DNA of 33,445 bases from Protofrankia sp. CiT1 (GCF_917627385.1 NZ_CAKJTL010000134.1:12584-46028), one strand, 5' to 3'. Positions 8,224 through 16,669 are shown, counted from the first letter of the stretch. Numbers and translations are program-made. The notes: a model not told the origin generated them from the letters alone.

Positions 8224-9033
8224 TCAGACCACGAGCCGGGACCGCCAGCTGCCCACCGCGTCCGGATGCGCGCCGTTGGCCGCGAACCAGCCCGACAGGC
8301 CGCCCGGGTAATCGTCGATGGTGGCCAGCACCCGCTCAACAGCCGAGGTCGAGGTGGTGATCAGATCGGAAGCGCCCCAGCCCGCACCAGGTAGCAACGG
8401 ATTGTTACCAACCCGACGCAACACTGCCGGCATATTCGCGGTTGTGGCCGCGTAATCCGCGAGTATCGCCTGTTGTTCGACGCCCGCCGCGCGCAGCAGG
8501 ACCGCCACGACAAGGCCGGTCCGGTCCTTGCCGGCAGCACAGTGCACAAGTACCGGGCCAGGCGTGTGGGCCACGAGATGCATGATTTCGACCACCCGTG
8601 GTCCGGCGAGCTCGACGATCGCCCGGTACATCGTGCCCAGGCCACCAGCGAGCGCGGCGGCGGTTTCGGACGTGGGGCTGGCGGGGTCGACATCACCGAG
8701 CAGCGGGATCCTCCGGACATCGGTCGTCGCCGATTCCAGCGGGTGCGGGCCGCCGTCCTGCTCAACCGGCGACCGCAGGTCGATGACCACGCGGGGCGGC
8801 CATTCGAGGTCGAACACCGGCGCCCGATCGCCATGCCGTGGCGCGTCGCTGCGGTAGAGCACACCGGCTCGGGTGCACCCGCCGTCCTCGGTCGGCAAGC
8901 CGCCCAGGTCACGCAGGTTCACCAGTTGATCTCGGCTGGGCCGCGCTGACGATCCGGCTCGAGCCCGCCGGGCCGCCGATGCCGACGAGCTGTCGGTGGC
9001 CGGCTCGGGTGCCGCGATCTCGCTGCCGCTCAT
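8224..9033 (-). CDS. Tyrosine-protein phosphatase (PTP3/PtpB-like)
   Basis: 269-residue phosphatase with the P-loop H-C-A-A-G-K-D-R-T-G (nucleophile Cys about 165, phosphate-binding Arg about 171). The lysine after glycine is typical of the bacterial Y_phosphatase3/PtpB group, which acts on phosphotyrosine and in some members on phosphoinositides. N-L-R-D-L-G-G-L, the N-terminal family signature, is present near residue 40. The ATG at 9033 is chosen because GGGAG sits about 7 nt upstream; a longer reading frame is open to 9111. No signal peptide is seen. It lies upstream of the deacetylase gene on the same strand with a 109-bp gap, so co-transcription is possible. Tyrosine phosphatases often control exopolysaccharide export, but no cognate kinase is here. 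Confidence 0.9.
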   Translation of the reverse strand: MSGSEIAAPEPATDSSSASAARRARAGSSARPSRDQLVNLRDLGGLPTEDGGCTRAGVLYRSDAPRHGDRAPVFDLEWPPRVVIDLRSPVEQDGGPHPLESATTDVRRIPLLGDVDPASPTSETAAALAGGLGTMYRAIVELAGPRVVEIMHLVAHTPGPVLVHCAAGKDRTGLVVAVLLRAAGVEQQAILADYAATTANMPAVLRRVGNNPLLPGAGWGASDLITTSTSAVERVLATIDDYPGGLSGWFAANGAHPDAVGSWRSRLVV

Positions 9034-9182
9034 GGGTTCGCTCCCGCCTGATCGTCCGATCGCGTTCCAGTGGACCACACGTATCCGTCCCAGATCTGAA
9101 CCCAGAGCCAAGATTTACGGCGTGTTCCGGAAGTCGTCGTTCGACCAGGGAGCCGCGTCCAGGCGGCTTCCGACGCACGCCC

Positions 9183-9339
9183 TAGCTCGGGCAACAGGGA
9201 CTTGTCCAGCTCGCGCCGCCCGGGCGGCGACCGACGAGCCGGGGCACCCGCGCATCGTTGTGCGATGCGCGGGGAGCGATGACGTGAGGCATGTGCCCCA
9301 GCCCCGCGACGTCACCTCCCCTGGTGCCGGTCGCTCTTA
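9183..9339. repeat. Divergent copy of the MITE-like repeat (R4)
   Basis: The left end, TAGCTCGGGCAACAGGGACT, and about 25 bp beyond it closely match the reverse complement of the copy at 20964-21146: both continue with GTCC, GCTCGCG, CGCC and GGGCGGCG. The right end, CCCTGGTGCCGGTCGCTCTTA, matches the right end at 1-30. The middle is more diverged and holds a hairpin around CCGCGCATCG/CGATGCGCGG. It lies between the divergent phosphatase and uppP genes, with no stop codon at its edge. Confidence 0.6.
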
Positions 9340-9608
9340 CGCCGAGTGGATCGGCCATGACGCCTTCCCCGGACGTCCGCGGCCGCGGATGCGGCCCTGA
9401 AGTCCGGCCATACAATCGCGAACGGCAATGCGACGGTACATGCTGTGATGCTACAAAGTTTAGACGATTTCATCCGATTTGCACTGTCAGGCGACAGCGA
9501 CAGGCGATCTGGTCGCGCTCGGCTTGCCTCCACGGGCCGTCCGCCCGGTACCGCGGAAACCGACAGGATCGCCAGGACCGACAGGACCGGCAACGAAGAG
9601 GGGTGGGC
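9340..9608. other. Leader region upstream of uppP
   Basis: No gene is apparent. The region is locally A/T-richer around 9450-9485 (CTACAAAGTTTAGACGATTT), as promoters often are in such genomes, but no clear -35/-10 pair can be defended. It ends with three imperfect 9-bp units of the type GACAGGACC (9562-9588) just upstream of the uppP ribosome binding site. Confidence 0.4.
9562..9588. repeat. Short 9-bp tandem repeat upstream of uppP
   Basis: Three imperfect units, GACAGGATC, GCCAGGACC and GACAGGACC, end 20 bp before the uppP start codon. The period matches other 9-bp arrays in the window. Length variation here would change the spacing of the uppP leader. Confidence 0.6.
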
Positions 9609-10445
9609 GTGAACCTGCTGGAGGCGGCGTTTCTCGGCGCGGTCGAGGGACTGACAGAGTTCCTCCCGGTATCGAGCACAGGACATCTGACGATCCTGGA
9701 AAAACTGCTCGGGTACTCCATCGACGATCCCGACATAACCGCGTTTACCGCGATCATTCAGGTCGGCGCGGTCTTCGCGACGCTGCTGTACTTCCGCAAG
9801 GATCTGGGGAGGATCCTGGCCGTCCTGCTCCGCGGTATCGTCCAGCCTCGCTGGCGCGGCCACCCCGACTACTTGTTCGGATGGGCGGTGCTGCTCGGCT
9901 CGCTGCCCATCGGCGTGGTCGGGCTGCTGTTCAAGGACGTGATCGAAACGACCCTGCGCAGCCTCTGGTTCGTGGGCATCGCGCTCATCATGTGGAGCGG
10001 TGTCATGGCATACGCCGACGGCAACGCCACCCAGAAGCGACATGAGGAGGACGTCACCTGGAAGGACACTCTGGCCATCGGCCTGATCCAGTGTGCCGCG
10101 CTCATCCCCGGCATCTCCCGGTCCGGCGCGACGATGTCGGCCGGTCTGACCCGAGGCCTCGACCGAGTGACTGTCACCAGACTGTCGTTCTTCCTTTCCA
10201 TCCCTGCGTTGTTCGGTGCCGCGGCCCTACAGGGCGTCAGCGCGGCCAGCAACATCTCGCACGGAGTTGGCTGGACACCGACGATCATCGCTACGCTCGT
10301 CAGCTTCGCCGTCGCCTATGTCGCCATAGCCTGGCTACTGAAATTCATCGGCAAGAACAACTACGACATGTTCATCATCTACCGGATCATCCTCGGGGTG
10401 GCCGTGCTGCTCCTCGTCGGGACGGGCGTCGTCGCGGCAACCTGA
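9609..10445 (+). CDS. uppP: Undecaprenyl-diphosphatase UppP (BacA)
   Basis: 278-residue integral membrane phosphatase that recycles undecaprenyl diphosphate to the monophosphate for peptidoglycan and polysaccharide export; its loss or excess alters bacitracin sensitivity. The two family blocks are intact: E-G-L-T-E-F-L-P-V-S-S-T-G-H at residues 13-26 (E13-x3-E17 and following Ser/His) and P-G-I-S-R-S-G-A-T in the second half. About seven or eight hydrophobic segments are visible. The GTG start follows AGAGGGGTGG. Size fits the family (about 270). The gene is followed after 25 bp by a 9-bp tandem repeat and then by the carotenoid desaturase on the same strand. Confidence 0.95.
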   Translation: MNLLEAAFLGAVEGLTEFLPVSSTGHLTILEKLLGYSIDDPDITAFTAIIQVGAVFATLLYFRKDLGRILAVLLRGIVQPRWRGHPDYLFGWAVLLGSLPIGVVGLLFKDVIETTLRSLWFVGIALIMWSGVMAYADGNATQKRHEEDVTWKDTLAIGLIQCAALIPGISRSGATMSAGLTRGLDRVTVTRLSFFLSIPALFGAAALQGVSAASNISHGVGWTPTIIATLVSFAVAYVAIAWLLKFIGKNNYDMFIIYRIILGVAVLLLVGTGVVAAT

Positions 10446-10470
10446 CGATCGAGCCGAGCCAGCTCAGGCA

Positions 10471-10523
10471 AGGCCAAGCAGGCCAAGCAGGCCAAGCAGG
10501 CCAAGCAGGCCAAGCAGGCCAAG
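10471..10523. repeat. 9-bp tandem repeat, about six units
   Basis: Five perfect copies of AGGCCAAGC plus an eight-base partial copy lie between uppP and the carotenoid desaturase. The array is uninterrupted and perfect, so it is probably young and prone to length change. It is not within an annotated gene. Confidence 0.93.
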
Positions 10524-10581
10524 AACGAGAAAAAAGGACGAAACGGCCGCGCATACAGCAGTACCCGCGTAGGGTCGCGGG

Positions 10582-12135
10582 GTGGCTCGGGTCGTCGTGG
10601 TCGGCGCGGGGGTCGGCGGGCTGGCGACAGCCGTGCGGCTGGCCGCCGCCGGGCATCGCGTCACCATCTGCGAGCGGGCGTCCGACGTCGGCGGCAAGCT
10701 CGGCAGGTTCAGCCAGGACGGTTTCACCTTCGACACCGGGCCATCCCTGCTGACCATGCCGGAGGTTTTCGCGGACCTGTTCGCCGCCACCGGCGCGCCC
10801 CTGAGCGACCTCCTCGAGCTACGCCGGCTGGACCCGATCGCTCGCTACCGTTTCGCCGACGGAACCCTTCTTGACGCCCATGCCGACGACGACGCGTTCA
10901 CCGCCGAGCTGGACGCCGTCCTTCCTCCCGGCTCCGGCCAGCAGTGGCGCCGCCTCGCCGCCCACGCCGAACGCCTGTGGGAGGCGACCCGGGAGCCGTT
11001 CCTGTCCGCCCCCACCGCCGGCGTCCGGTCGTTGGCCAGCCTGGCGCTACGGCGTCCGGGCGACATCTCCACCATCGCGCCGGGGCTGACCCTGCGTGGG
11101 CTCGGCCAGCGTCATCTGGCCGACCACCGGCTGCGGATGTTCCTGGACCGGTATGCGACCTATACCGGCTCCGATCCACGCCGGGCACCGGCGGCCCTCG
11201 CGGTCATCGCGCATGTCGAGCGTTGCTACGGCGGCTGGTACCTCCCGGGCGGCCTGCACCAGCTCGGCCAGGCCGTCGCGGAGCGGGCTGTGTGCCTTGG
11301 CGCGCGCCTGCTGCTCGACCAGGCGGTCATCGCGATCACGCGCGGTGCGGGTGGCCGGGCAGCCGGAGTACAGCTTGCCGACGGCGGGCGCATCGACGCG
11401 GATCTGGTCGTGTCGGGCGTCGACGCCCAGACGGTGTACGGCATGCTCGCGCCCCACCGACGGGCGGAGCGGCGGCTGCGCCGAGCGCGGGCATCGCTGG
11501 CCGGCTTCGTTCTGCTGCTCGCCCTGCGCGGGCGGACGCCAGATCTCGCCCATCACACGGTGCTGTTCCCCGCTGACAACGACGACGAGTTCGACGCGGT
11601 ATTCGGCGGGCGCCTAGCGGTCGATCCGACAATCTACATAAGCGCGCCCGACGATCCTGCCCTCGCGCCGCCGGGCTGTGAAGCATGGTTCGTCCTGGTG
11701 AACGCGGCCCCGCATGCAACACGTCTCCCGCCAGGCCGCGCGAGGGGCCGTGCCTCGCCCGGTGGCACCAACAGCGGCAGCGGCTCGGTCAACCGCTCGG
11801 TCAACCACGGGCTGGACTGGGAGCGGCCAGGGCTTGCTGACGCCTACGCCGCCCGGATCCTGAACCTGATGGCCGAGCGCGGCCTGGACGTCCGGGAGCG
11901 GCTGCGGTGGCAACACGTGATCACTCCAGCTGATCTGGAACAGCGGACGGGCGCGGTCGGCGGGGCGATCTATGGGACGTCCTCCAACGGCCTGCGAGCG
12001 GCGTTCCTGCGGCCGGGCAACCGGTCGCCGATTCCGGGCCTGTTCCTCGTGGGCGGGTCATCTCACCCCGGGGGCGGCCTCCCCCTGGTCGCCATGTCCG
12101 CAAAAATCGTTGCCGACATGATCGGCCCCGCGTAG
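10582..12135 (+). CDS. CrtI/CrtD/CrtN-like carotenoid desaturase or oxygenase
   Basis: 517-residue FAD flavoprotein of the CrtI superfamily. It starts with V-V-V-V-G-A-G-V-G-G-L-A-T-A and continues with the G-G-K-L-G-R and F-D-T-G-P-S-L-L-T-M-P blocks. The C-terminal FAD block reads V-G-G-S-S-H-P-G-G-G-L-P-L-V rather than the G-S-G-T-Q-P-G-V-G-V-P-M-V of true phytoene desaturase. It therefore looks closer to CrtD/CrtN-type enzymes that act later in the pathway (1',2'- or 3',4'-desaturation, or oxygenation of an acyclic end). Residues about 388-415 form a Gly/Ser/Asn/Arg-rich insertion that includes a perfect 12-bp duplication. The GTG start has only AGGG upstream. Substrate cannot be told from sequence. 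Confidence 0.85.
   Translation: MARVVVVGAGVGGLATAVRLAAAGHRVTICERASDVGGKLGRFSQDGFTFDTGPSLLTMPEVFADLFAATGAPLSDLLELRRLDPIARYRFADGTLLDAHADDDAFTAELDAVLPPGSGQQWRRLAAHAERLWEATREPFLSAPTAGVRSLASLALRRPGDISTIAPGLTLRGLGQRHLADHRLRMFLDRYATYTGSDPRRAPAALAVIAHVERCYGGWYLPGGLHQLGQAVAERAVCLGARLLLDQAVIAITRGAGGRAAGVQLADGGRIDADLVVSGVDAQTVYGMLAPHRRAERRLRRARASLAGFVLLLALRGRTPDLAHHTVLFPADNDDEFDAVFGGRLAVDPTIYISAPDDPALAPPGCEAWFVLVNAAPHATRLPPGRARGRASPGGTNSGSGSVNRSVNHGLDWERPGLADAYAARILNLMAERGLDVRERLRWQHVITPADLEQRTGAVGGAIYGTSSNGLRAAFLRPGNRSPIPGLFLVGGSSHPGGGLPLVAMSAKIVADMIGPA
11783..11806. repeat. 12-bp duplication inside the desaturase gene
   Basis: GCTCGGTCAACC occurs twice in direct succession, in frame, within a Gly/Ser-rich segment of the desaturase (residues about 401-408). 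The surrounding segment has no counterpart in the CrtI encoded at 15086, so it looks like an expanded loop. Confidence 0.85.
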
Positions 12136-12180
12136 TGCCGCATACCGCACAGCGAAAAACCGCCGCTATTGCCCGCACCC

Positions 12181-12207
12181 GTCGCTCCCGTCACTCCCGT
12201 CACTCCC
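12181..12207. repeat. 9-bp tandem repeat at the end of the CDP-alcohol transferase gene
   Basis: GTCGCTCCC, GTCACTCCC and GTCACTCCC follow each other. On the minus strand this array contains the TGA stop (12202-12200) of the CDP-alcohol phosphotransferase: the last two units read GGGAGTGAC. Confidence 0.85.
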
Positions 12208-13018
12208 CGTCACCGCGGCCGCCCGCCGCCGGGCCCACTTCCCCACCTGACAATCCAGCGGCTGCCCACAGCCCACCGCCGGGCACCGCCGAAGCCGGCC
12301 GTGGCCGCGTCCGAAGCACCCGGTGAACCACCGTGCCGAGCTGGACCAGACCGCAGGCGCACACCGTGGCCGTGGCGACAGCGCCAGCCAGACCGGCAAG
12401 GCCGGCTCTCCCGGGGTCGACCGACGCGCCCACCATCGTCAGGACAGTGATGATGATCCGGGTAGGCCGCTCACCGACCGTCACGACGCCAATCTCGGCG
12501 AACCCCACGTTCCCGGCTCGGGCGCGCAGGTATTCCAGCAGGCTGACCGCGGCCCCCGCGGCTGCGCACGCCGCACCGGGCGCACCCAGCAGCCAGAAGG
12601 CGACAATGTAGAATCCGTCACAGATCCGGTCAGCCAGCGAGTCAAGGACATACCCCCAGGGGGTCACCCGACGGGTGAGGACGGCCACACATCCGTCAAG
12701 GTTGTCCAGCAAACCACCACCCACCACGATCATCGCGGCAATCAGCGGGAACAGGCCACCCGATGCCGCGGCTGGCAGCATGGCGCTGGTCAGCAGCATC
12801 CCGGCCACCGTGATCGACGTCGGGCCGATGCCACGCATGGCCAACGGGCGTCCCAGCCGGTAGACCAGACCGAGCCAACGGCGAACGAACCACATACCGC
12901 TTGTGGCATCGTAGCCTCCGTGCAGGCCCGACCACTCCCTGAGAAAACCGTCACGGTCGGGCACCGGGGTGGTCACCAAGCCATCGTGCCTTCTGCGTAT
13001 GGTTCCGTCGTCCGGCAT
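12200..13018 (-). CDS. CDP-alcohol phosphatidyltransferase-like membrane protein with altered motif
   Basis: 272-residue membrane protein of the CDP-alcohol phosphotransferase family, which joins a CDP-linked lipid to an alcohol such as inositol, glycerol or inositol phosphate. The metal-site aspartates are present: D-N-L-D-G, then G-Y-V-L-D-S-L-A-D. However the consensus DG-x2-AR reads D-G-C-V-A-V here, so the conserved arginine is a valine. About six hydrophobic segments are visible. The N-terminus has a 45-residue soluble part including G-L-H-G-G-Y-D, and the C-terminus is Gly/Ala-rich. The ATG at 13018 is preferred over a TTG 24 bp upstream. The stop codon lies in a 9-bp tandem repeat. 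It is divergent from the small gene at 13103. The substrate is unknown, and the enzyme may be altered or inactive. Confidence 0.83.
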   Translation of the reverse strand: MPDDGTIRRRHDGLVTTPVPDRDGFLREWSGLHGGYDATSGMWFVRRWLGLVYRLGRPLAMRGIGPTSITVAGMLLTSAMLPAAASGGLFPLIAAMIVVGGGLLDNLDGCVAVLTRRVTPWGYVLDSLADRICDGFYIVAFWLLGAPGAACAAAGAAVSLLEYLRARAGNVGFAEIGVVTVGERPTRIIITVLTMVGASVDPGRAGLAGLAGAVATATVCACGLVQLGTVVHRVLRTRPRPASAVPGGGLWAAAGLSGGEVGPAAGGRGDGE

Positions 13019-13102
13019 GACCCACTTTGGATGACGGCCCAACTACCGACGACTGTCAGCCCCCTTCGAGAAGCCGCCGCCAGGCGGCCGCAGGAGACAT
13101 CG

Positions 13103-13351
13103 GTGACCAAGCACTCGCCCCTGGTCGTGGAGACACTCGACGACCTGAATCCGACAGCGGTTTTCAACGCGGAACGTGACCAGGTGGTGGTTGCGGTCCG
13201 TATCACACCCGTATTTGGCACCTTGGATCTCGACCTGGTAGCAGCGGTCGTCGACGCGGCAAACCTGGCCGGCTTTGCCCTCGTCCGCGAACGGCCCTTC
13301 CGGGACGAATGGCTGCTGTGTGTCTTCGACGCCTACGAGGATCACGACTGA
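13103..13351 (+). CDS. Conserved-looking small protein of unknown function
   Basis: 82-residue acidic protein. The GTG start is supported by AGGAGA at 13092-13097, and the coding frame has strong G/C-rich third positions. The sequence alternates strands and helices (V-V-V-A-V-R-I-T-P-V-F then L-D-L-D-L-V-A-A-V-V-D-A-A) and ends in Y-E-D-H-D, suggesting a compact alpha/beta fold. I do not recognise a family. It sits between the divergent CDP-alcohol transferase and the convergent metF, which ends 11 bp away. A much longer reading frame extends upstream but runs antisense through the transferase gene. Confidence 0.65.
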   Translation: MTKHSPLVVETLDDLNPTAVFNAERDQVVVAVRITPVFGTLDLDLVAAVVDAANLAGFALVRERPFRDEWLLCVFDAYEDHD

Positions 13352-13362
13352 CGGGCCTCCCG

Positions 13363-14265
13363 TCAGCCGGACAGGGCGCGGAACACCTCACGGGTGGCGG
13401 TCGAGCGGTTCAACGTGATGAAGTGGATGCCGGGCGCACCACCGGCCAGCAGCTTCTCGCACAGGTCCGTTGCGACCGCCACGCCGATCGCCCGCACCGC
13501 CACCGGGTCGTCGGCCACCTCGTGCAGCCGTTCGGCCAGATCCGCGGGGAAAGCGGCGCCGGACAGCTGCGCCATCCGCTCGATCTGCGCGACGTTCGTC
13601 ACGGGCATCACCCCGGGGATGATGGGCGCCTCGCAGCCGAGCCGGCGGACCCGCTCGACCAGACGGAAGTAGGCGTCCGCATCGAAGAAGAACTGGGTGA
13701 TCGCGTAGTCCGCGCCCGCGGCCAGCTTGCCGACCAGATACCGCGCGTCGGTGTCGAGGTCGGGCGAACGTGGATGCATATCTGGGAACGCCGCGACCCC
13801 GACACAGAAGTCACCTAGCGACCGGACAAGGCGTACAAGATCCTCGGCATAGCGCAGACCCTGTGGATGCGCGACCCACGTGCCCCGCGGATCACCGGGC
13901 GGATCGCCACGCAACGCGAGGACATTGTGCACCCCGGCGCCGGCGTAACTGCCGATCACCTGCCGCAGCTCGGACACGGAGTGGTTGACCGCTGTCAGGT
14001 GACCGATCGGTGTGAGAGTGGTCTCGGCCGCGATCCGTTCGGTCACACCGACGGTTCCCTTGCGGGTGGACCCGCCCGCGCCGTACGTCACCGACACGAA
14101 GGACGGATGCAGGGACTCCAGCTCCCTGATCGCTGTCCACAGATGGCGTTCCCCCGCCGGGGTCTTCGGTGCGAAGAACTCGAACGAGAACGACGTCCGC
14201 CCGGACGCGAGGAAGTCCCGCACCGTCAGCGCCCGTGATCCCAGCACACTCCTGACCACCGTCAT
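13363..14265 (-). CDS. metF: Methylenetetrahydrofolate reductase
   Basis: About 300-residue FAD-dependent reductase converting 5,10-methylene-THF to 5-methyl-THF for methionine synthesis. Signatures include [10 protein letters not shown] near residue 27 (catalytic Glu), V-T-Y-G-A-G-G-S-T, the [10 protein letters not shown] flavin segment and the I-T-Q-F-F-F-D block. Length matches bacterial MetF (about 290-310). The ATG at 14265 is chosen; a GTG 24 bp upstream is also possible. The DUF4097-like gene lies 39 bp upstream on the same strand and may be co-transcribed. Confidence 0.95.
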   Translation of the reverse strand: MTVVRSVLGSRALTVRDFLASGRTSFSFEFFAPKTPAGERHLWTAIRELESLHPSFVSVTYGAGGSTRKGTVGVTERIAAETTLTPIGHLTAVNHSVSELRQVIGSYAGAGVHNVLALRGDPPGDPRGTWVAHPQGLRYAEDLVRLVRSLGDFCVGVAAFPDMHPRSPDLDTDARYLVGKLAAGADYAITQFFFDADAYFRLVERVRRLGCEAPIIPGVMPVTNVAQIERMAQLSGAAFPADLAERLHEVADDPVAVRAIGVAVATDLCEKLLAGGAPGIHFITLNRSTATREVFRALSG

Positions 14266-14304
14266 GTGCTCGAGGGTAGTGGGTACCACCCCGCGAGCAC
14301 GGGT

Positions 14305-14991
14305 TCACAAGCGCACCGGGCCGTCCGGAGCGGGACTGCACACCCGTACCCGCCCGGAGCCGCTGCCGGCCGACACACGGCGCTGCGCCGCCGGGTCAGC
14401 CGGAACACTGACATCGACGGCACCGACGTCCGCCGACTCGACGTCCACCGCATACGGGCCGTCCGGGACGACAACCGTGACCGAGCCGCTGTGGCTGTGC
14501 GCGCTCACCTTCTCGGGCGCAGACGCGAAATGCAGGATGACATCCCCCAGCCGGCTGCGTGCGGTGACCCTGCCGCCGCCCAACTCACGTCCGGCGATGG
14601 TGCCGGAATCCGTCAGCAGGACAAGATCACCGTCGGATCCCCACAGCGTCACCTCCCCGCGGCGCACCTCCGCCCGGACGCCGGTCGCCTTCGGCAACGT
14701 CAGCCGCACCCGGGCCTCGCTGGCCCGGCCGTCGATACGCAGCAGGTCACCGTTGCGGGCCAGCGCCGGGCGGGTCCGCCCGACTCGCCGCCGGACGGTC
14801 ATCTCCAGGCGGGCGTCGGTCCGGTCGGTCTCAGCGATCTCGACCCGGCCGGCGGCCAACCGGACCTCGACGGCGCCGACCTCCGCCACTGTCTGGCAGA
14901 TCTCCGCCGGTGGCCGGTACAGCAGCGTGAGGCCGCCGGCCGCCGCGCACACCAGGACGACGGCCGCTACGACCACGACCACGCTTGTCAT
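14305..14991 (-). CDS. DUF4097-like membrane-anchored beta-strand protein
   Basis: 228-residue protein with one N-terminal membrane segment (about residues 3-24) and no cleavage site, so it is probably anchored with the rest outside. The remainder is a regular series of short beta strands with alternating hydrophobic residues (for example A-V-E-V-R-L-A-A-G-R-V-E-I and G-D-V-I-L-H-F). This is the pattern of DUF4097/putative-adhesin proteins, which form a right-handed beta fold and are common beside sensor or anti-sigma modules. The ATG start has GGGGGAC 4 nt upstream. No binding partner is evident. It is divergent from crtI, sharing a 94-bp intergenic region with two palindromes. Confidence 0.72.
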   Translation of the reverse strand: MTSVVVVVAAVVLVCAAAGGLTLLYRPPAEICQTVAEVGAVEVRLAAGRVEIAETDRTDARLEMTVRRRVGRTRPALARNGDLLRIDGRASEARVRLTLPKATGVRAEVRRGEVTLWGSDGDLVLLTDSGTIAGRELGGGRVTARSRLGDVILHFASAPEKVSAHSHSGSVTVVVPDGPYAVDVESADVGAVDVSVPADPAAQRRVSAGSGSGRVRVCSPAPDGPVRL

Positions 14992-15021
14992 CTGTCCCCC
15001 GTTCTATGAGCGAAGCTGTGA

Positions 15022-15056
15022 GCGGAGCTCCGCGCGCGAATGTGATCCGCACATTC
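15022..15056. promoter_or_regulatory. Paired palindromes between DUF4097-like gene and crtI
   Basis: The 94-bp divergent spacer holds a perfect 12-bp palindrome GCGGAGCTCCGC (15022-15033) and then an inverted repeat GAATGTG-5-CACATTC (15038-15044 and 15050-15056). The second ends 29 bp before the crtI start. Such sites are typical for dimeric regulators that control divergent genes. No regulator gene lies next to it, so the factor is unknown. Confidence 0.5.
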
Positions 15057-15085
15057 TCGCTGGTGGTGATCCCCTGAGGAGAAGG

Positions 15086-16609
15086 ATGCGTACGGTGACC
15101 GGCCCGACCGAGAAAATCGTGATCGTGGGAGCGGGTCTCGGCGGCCTGTCCGCCGCCCTGCGCCTAGCCGGCGCCGGGCGGCACGTCACCGTGGTCGAAC
15201 GTGCCGAGGTCCCGGGTGGGCGAGCTGGCCGGCTGCGCATCAACGACTACCAGTTTGACACCGGGCCGAGCGTGCTCACCATGCCGGACCTGATCGCCGA
15301 CGCATTCGACTGCGTCGGGGAGAACATCGACGACTGGCTGCGGCTGCATCCGGTCGACCCAGTGTACCGGGCCTGCTACGCCGACGGTTCCACACTCGAT
15401 ATCCACGCCGACCCGGACGCGACCGCCGATGAGATCACCCGTGTGTGCGGGCCGGCCGAAGCCGCCGGGTACCGCCGGTTCGTCACGTTCGTGTCCGACC
15501 TGTACCGGGCGCAGTTGCGCGACTTCATCGACGCTTCGATCGACTCGCCCCTGAGCCTGTTACGGCCGTCCCTGGCCCGGCTGGTTGCCCTCGGTGCCTT
15601 TCGCCGCCTCGAGCCCATGGTGGGCCGCTATCTGCACGACGAGCGAACCCGCCGGGTGTTCTCGTTCCAGGCGATGTACGCGGGCCTGTCCCCGCAGGAC
15701 GCTCTCGCGCTGTACGCCGTGATCGCCTACATGGACTCGGTGGCCGGCGTGTACTTCCCGGTGGGCGGCATGCACGCCGTTCCGGCTGCCATGGCCCTCG
15801 CCGCTGCCAAGCACGGAGTGACGTTCCGTTACAGCACAACCGTGACCGGGGTGGAGATCCGCGGCCGACGGGCGGCCGCGGTCCACACGTCCTCGGGTGA
15901 GCGCATCGCCGCGGATGTGGTGGTACTCAATCCCGATCTCCCGACCGCCTACCGCGAGCTGCTGCCCGCCGCTGTCATGCCACGCCGGGTCCGCGGCCTG
16001 CGCTACTCACCGTCATGTTTCCTGCTGCTGGCCGGGTCAGGAGCCGACTACGGTGACCGGGCCCATCACACGATCCACTTCGGCCGGGCCTGGCGACGCA
16101 CCTTTGACGAGATCATCAACCGAGGCGAACTGATGAGCGATCCGTCGTTCCTGGTCACGACGCCGACGATCGGCGATCCGGCGCTGGCTCCGGCCCGCCG
16201 GCACAGTTATTACGTGCTGTTCCCGACACCGAACCTCACCGCGCCGCTGGACTGGTCGGTACTGGGCCGACGTTACCGTGACGAGGTGATCGAGACCCTC
16301 GAACGGCGTGGATACGTCGGTTTCGGTGCCGCGATCGACGTCGAGCATGTGATCACCCCCGCGGACTGGCGGGCCCAGGGCATGGCGGCCGGCACGCCGT
16401 TCGCCGCCGCCCACACCTTCGGCCAGACCGGCCCGTTTCGCCCCTCGAACCTGGCCCCGGGCCTGGACAACGTGGTGTTTGTCGGCAGCGGGACCCAACC
16501 GGGCGTCGGCGTGCCGATGGTGATCATTTCTGGGCGCCTGGCCGCCGAACGGGTGCTCGGGCGCGACCGGGCCTACCGCTCCCGGGCGCCGCGCGGACCA
16601 GCGGTCTGA
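15086..16609 (+). CDS. crtI: Phytoene desaturase CrtI
   Basis: 507-residue flavoprotein converting phytoene to lycopene by successive desaturations. The N-terminal FAD site reads I-V-I-V-G-A-G-L-G-G-L-S-A-A, followed by G-G-R-A-G-R and F-D-T-G-P-S-V-L-T-M-P. V-Y-F-P-V-G-G-M-H lies in the middle, and the C-terminal block F-V-G-S-G-T-Q-P-G-V-G-V-P-M-V is the classic CrtI signature. The length is standard for bacterial CrtI (about 490-520). The ATG start is preceded by GAGGAGAAGG. The upstream frame stays open for about 1 kb, but it lies antisense to metF and the DUF4097-like gene and is not coding. Confidence 0.95.
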   Translation: MRTVTGPTEKIVIVGAGLGGLSAALRLAGAGRHVTVVERAEVPGGRAGRLRINDYQFDTGPSVLTMPDLIADAFDCVGENIDDWLRLHPVDPVYRACYADGSTLDIHADPDATADEITRVCGPAEAAGYRRFVTFVSDLYRAQLRDFIDASIDSPLSLLRPSLARLVALGAFRRLEPMVGRYLHDERTRRVFSFQAMYAGLSPQDALALYAVIAYMDSVAGVYFPVGGMHAVPAAMALAAAKHGVTFRYSTTVTGVEIRGRRAAAVHTSSGERIAADVVVLNPDLPTAYRELLPAAVMPRRVRGLRYSPSCFLLLAGSGADYGDRAHHTIHFGRAWRRTFDEIINRGELMSDPSFLVTTPTIGDPALAPARRHSYYVLFPTPNLTAPLDWSVLGRRYRDEVIETLERRGYVGFGAAIDVEHVITPADWRAQGMAAGTPFAAAHTFGQTGPFRPSNLAPGLDNVVFVGSGTQPGVGVPMVIISGRLAAERVLGRDRAYRSRAPRGPAV

Positions 16610-16640
16610 GCGCGCCGGAACGAAAAACCGTCTTTGCCGG

Positions 16641-16669
16641 GCACCCATTCCTCCCTGTTGCCGGTCACT
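16641..16669. repeat. Solitary end of the MITE-like repeat (R5)
   Basis: CCATTCCTCCCTGTTGCCGG followed by TCACT closely matches the end of the 20964-21146 copy, which reads CCATTCCCCTGTTGCCGG then GCACT. No matching opposite end is visible nearby, so this is either a decayed copy or a solo end. It lies in the 137-bp gap between crtI and the MoxR gene. Confidence 0.4.

Noticed and set aside
10471-10523. Regular repeats considered as a CRISPR array
   Set aside because: The units are 9 bp in direct contact with no spacers, so this is a simple tandem repeat; no cas genes are present.
12323-13102. Long plus-strand frame leading into the 82-residue small gene
   Set aside because: It is antisense to the CDP-alcohol transferase, whose frame shows membrane segments and the family motif; only the part after 13103 has a ribosome binding site and coding character.
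14012-15085. About 1 kb open frame fused in frame upstream of crtI
   Set aside because: It runs antisense through metF and the DUF4097-like gene, and crtI has its own ribosome binding site and standard length from 15086.
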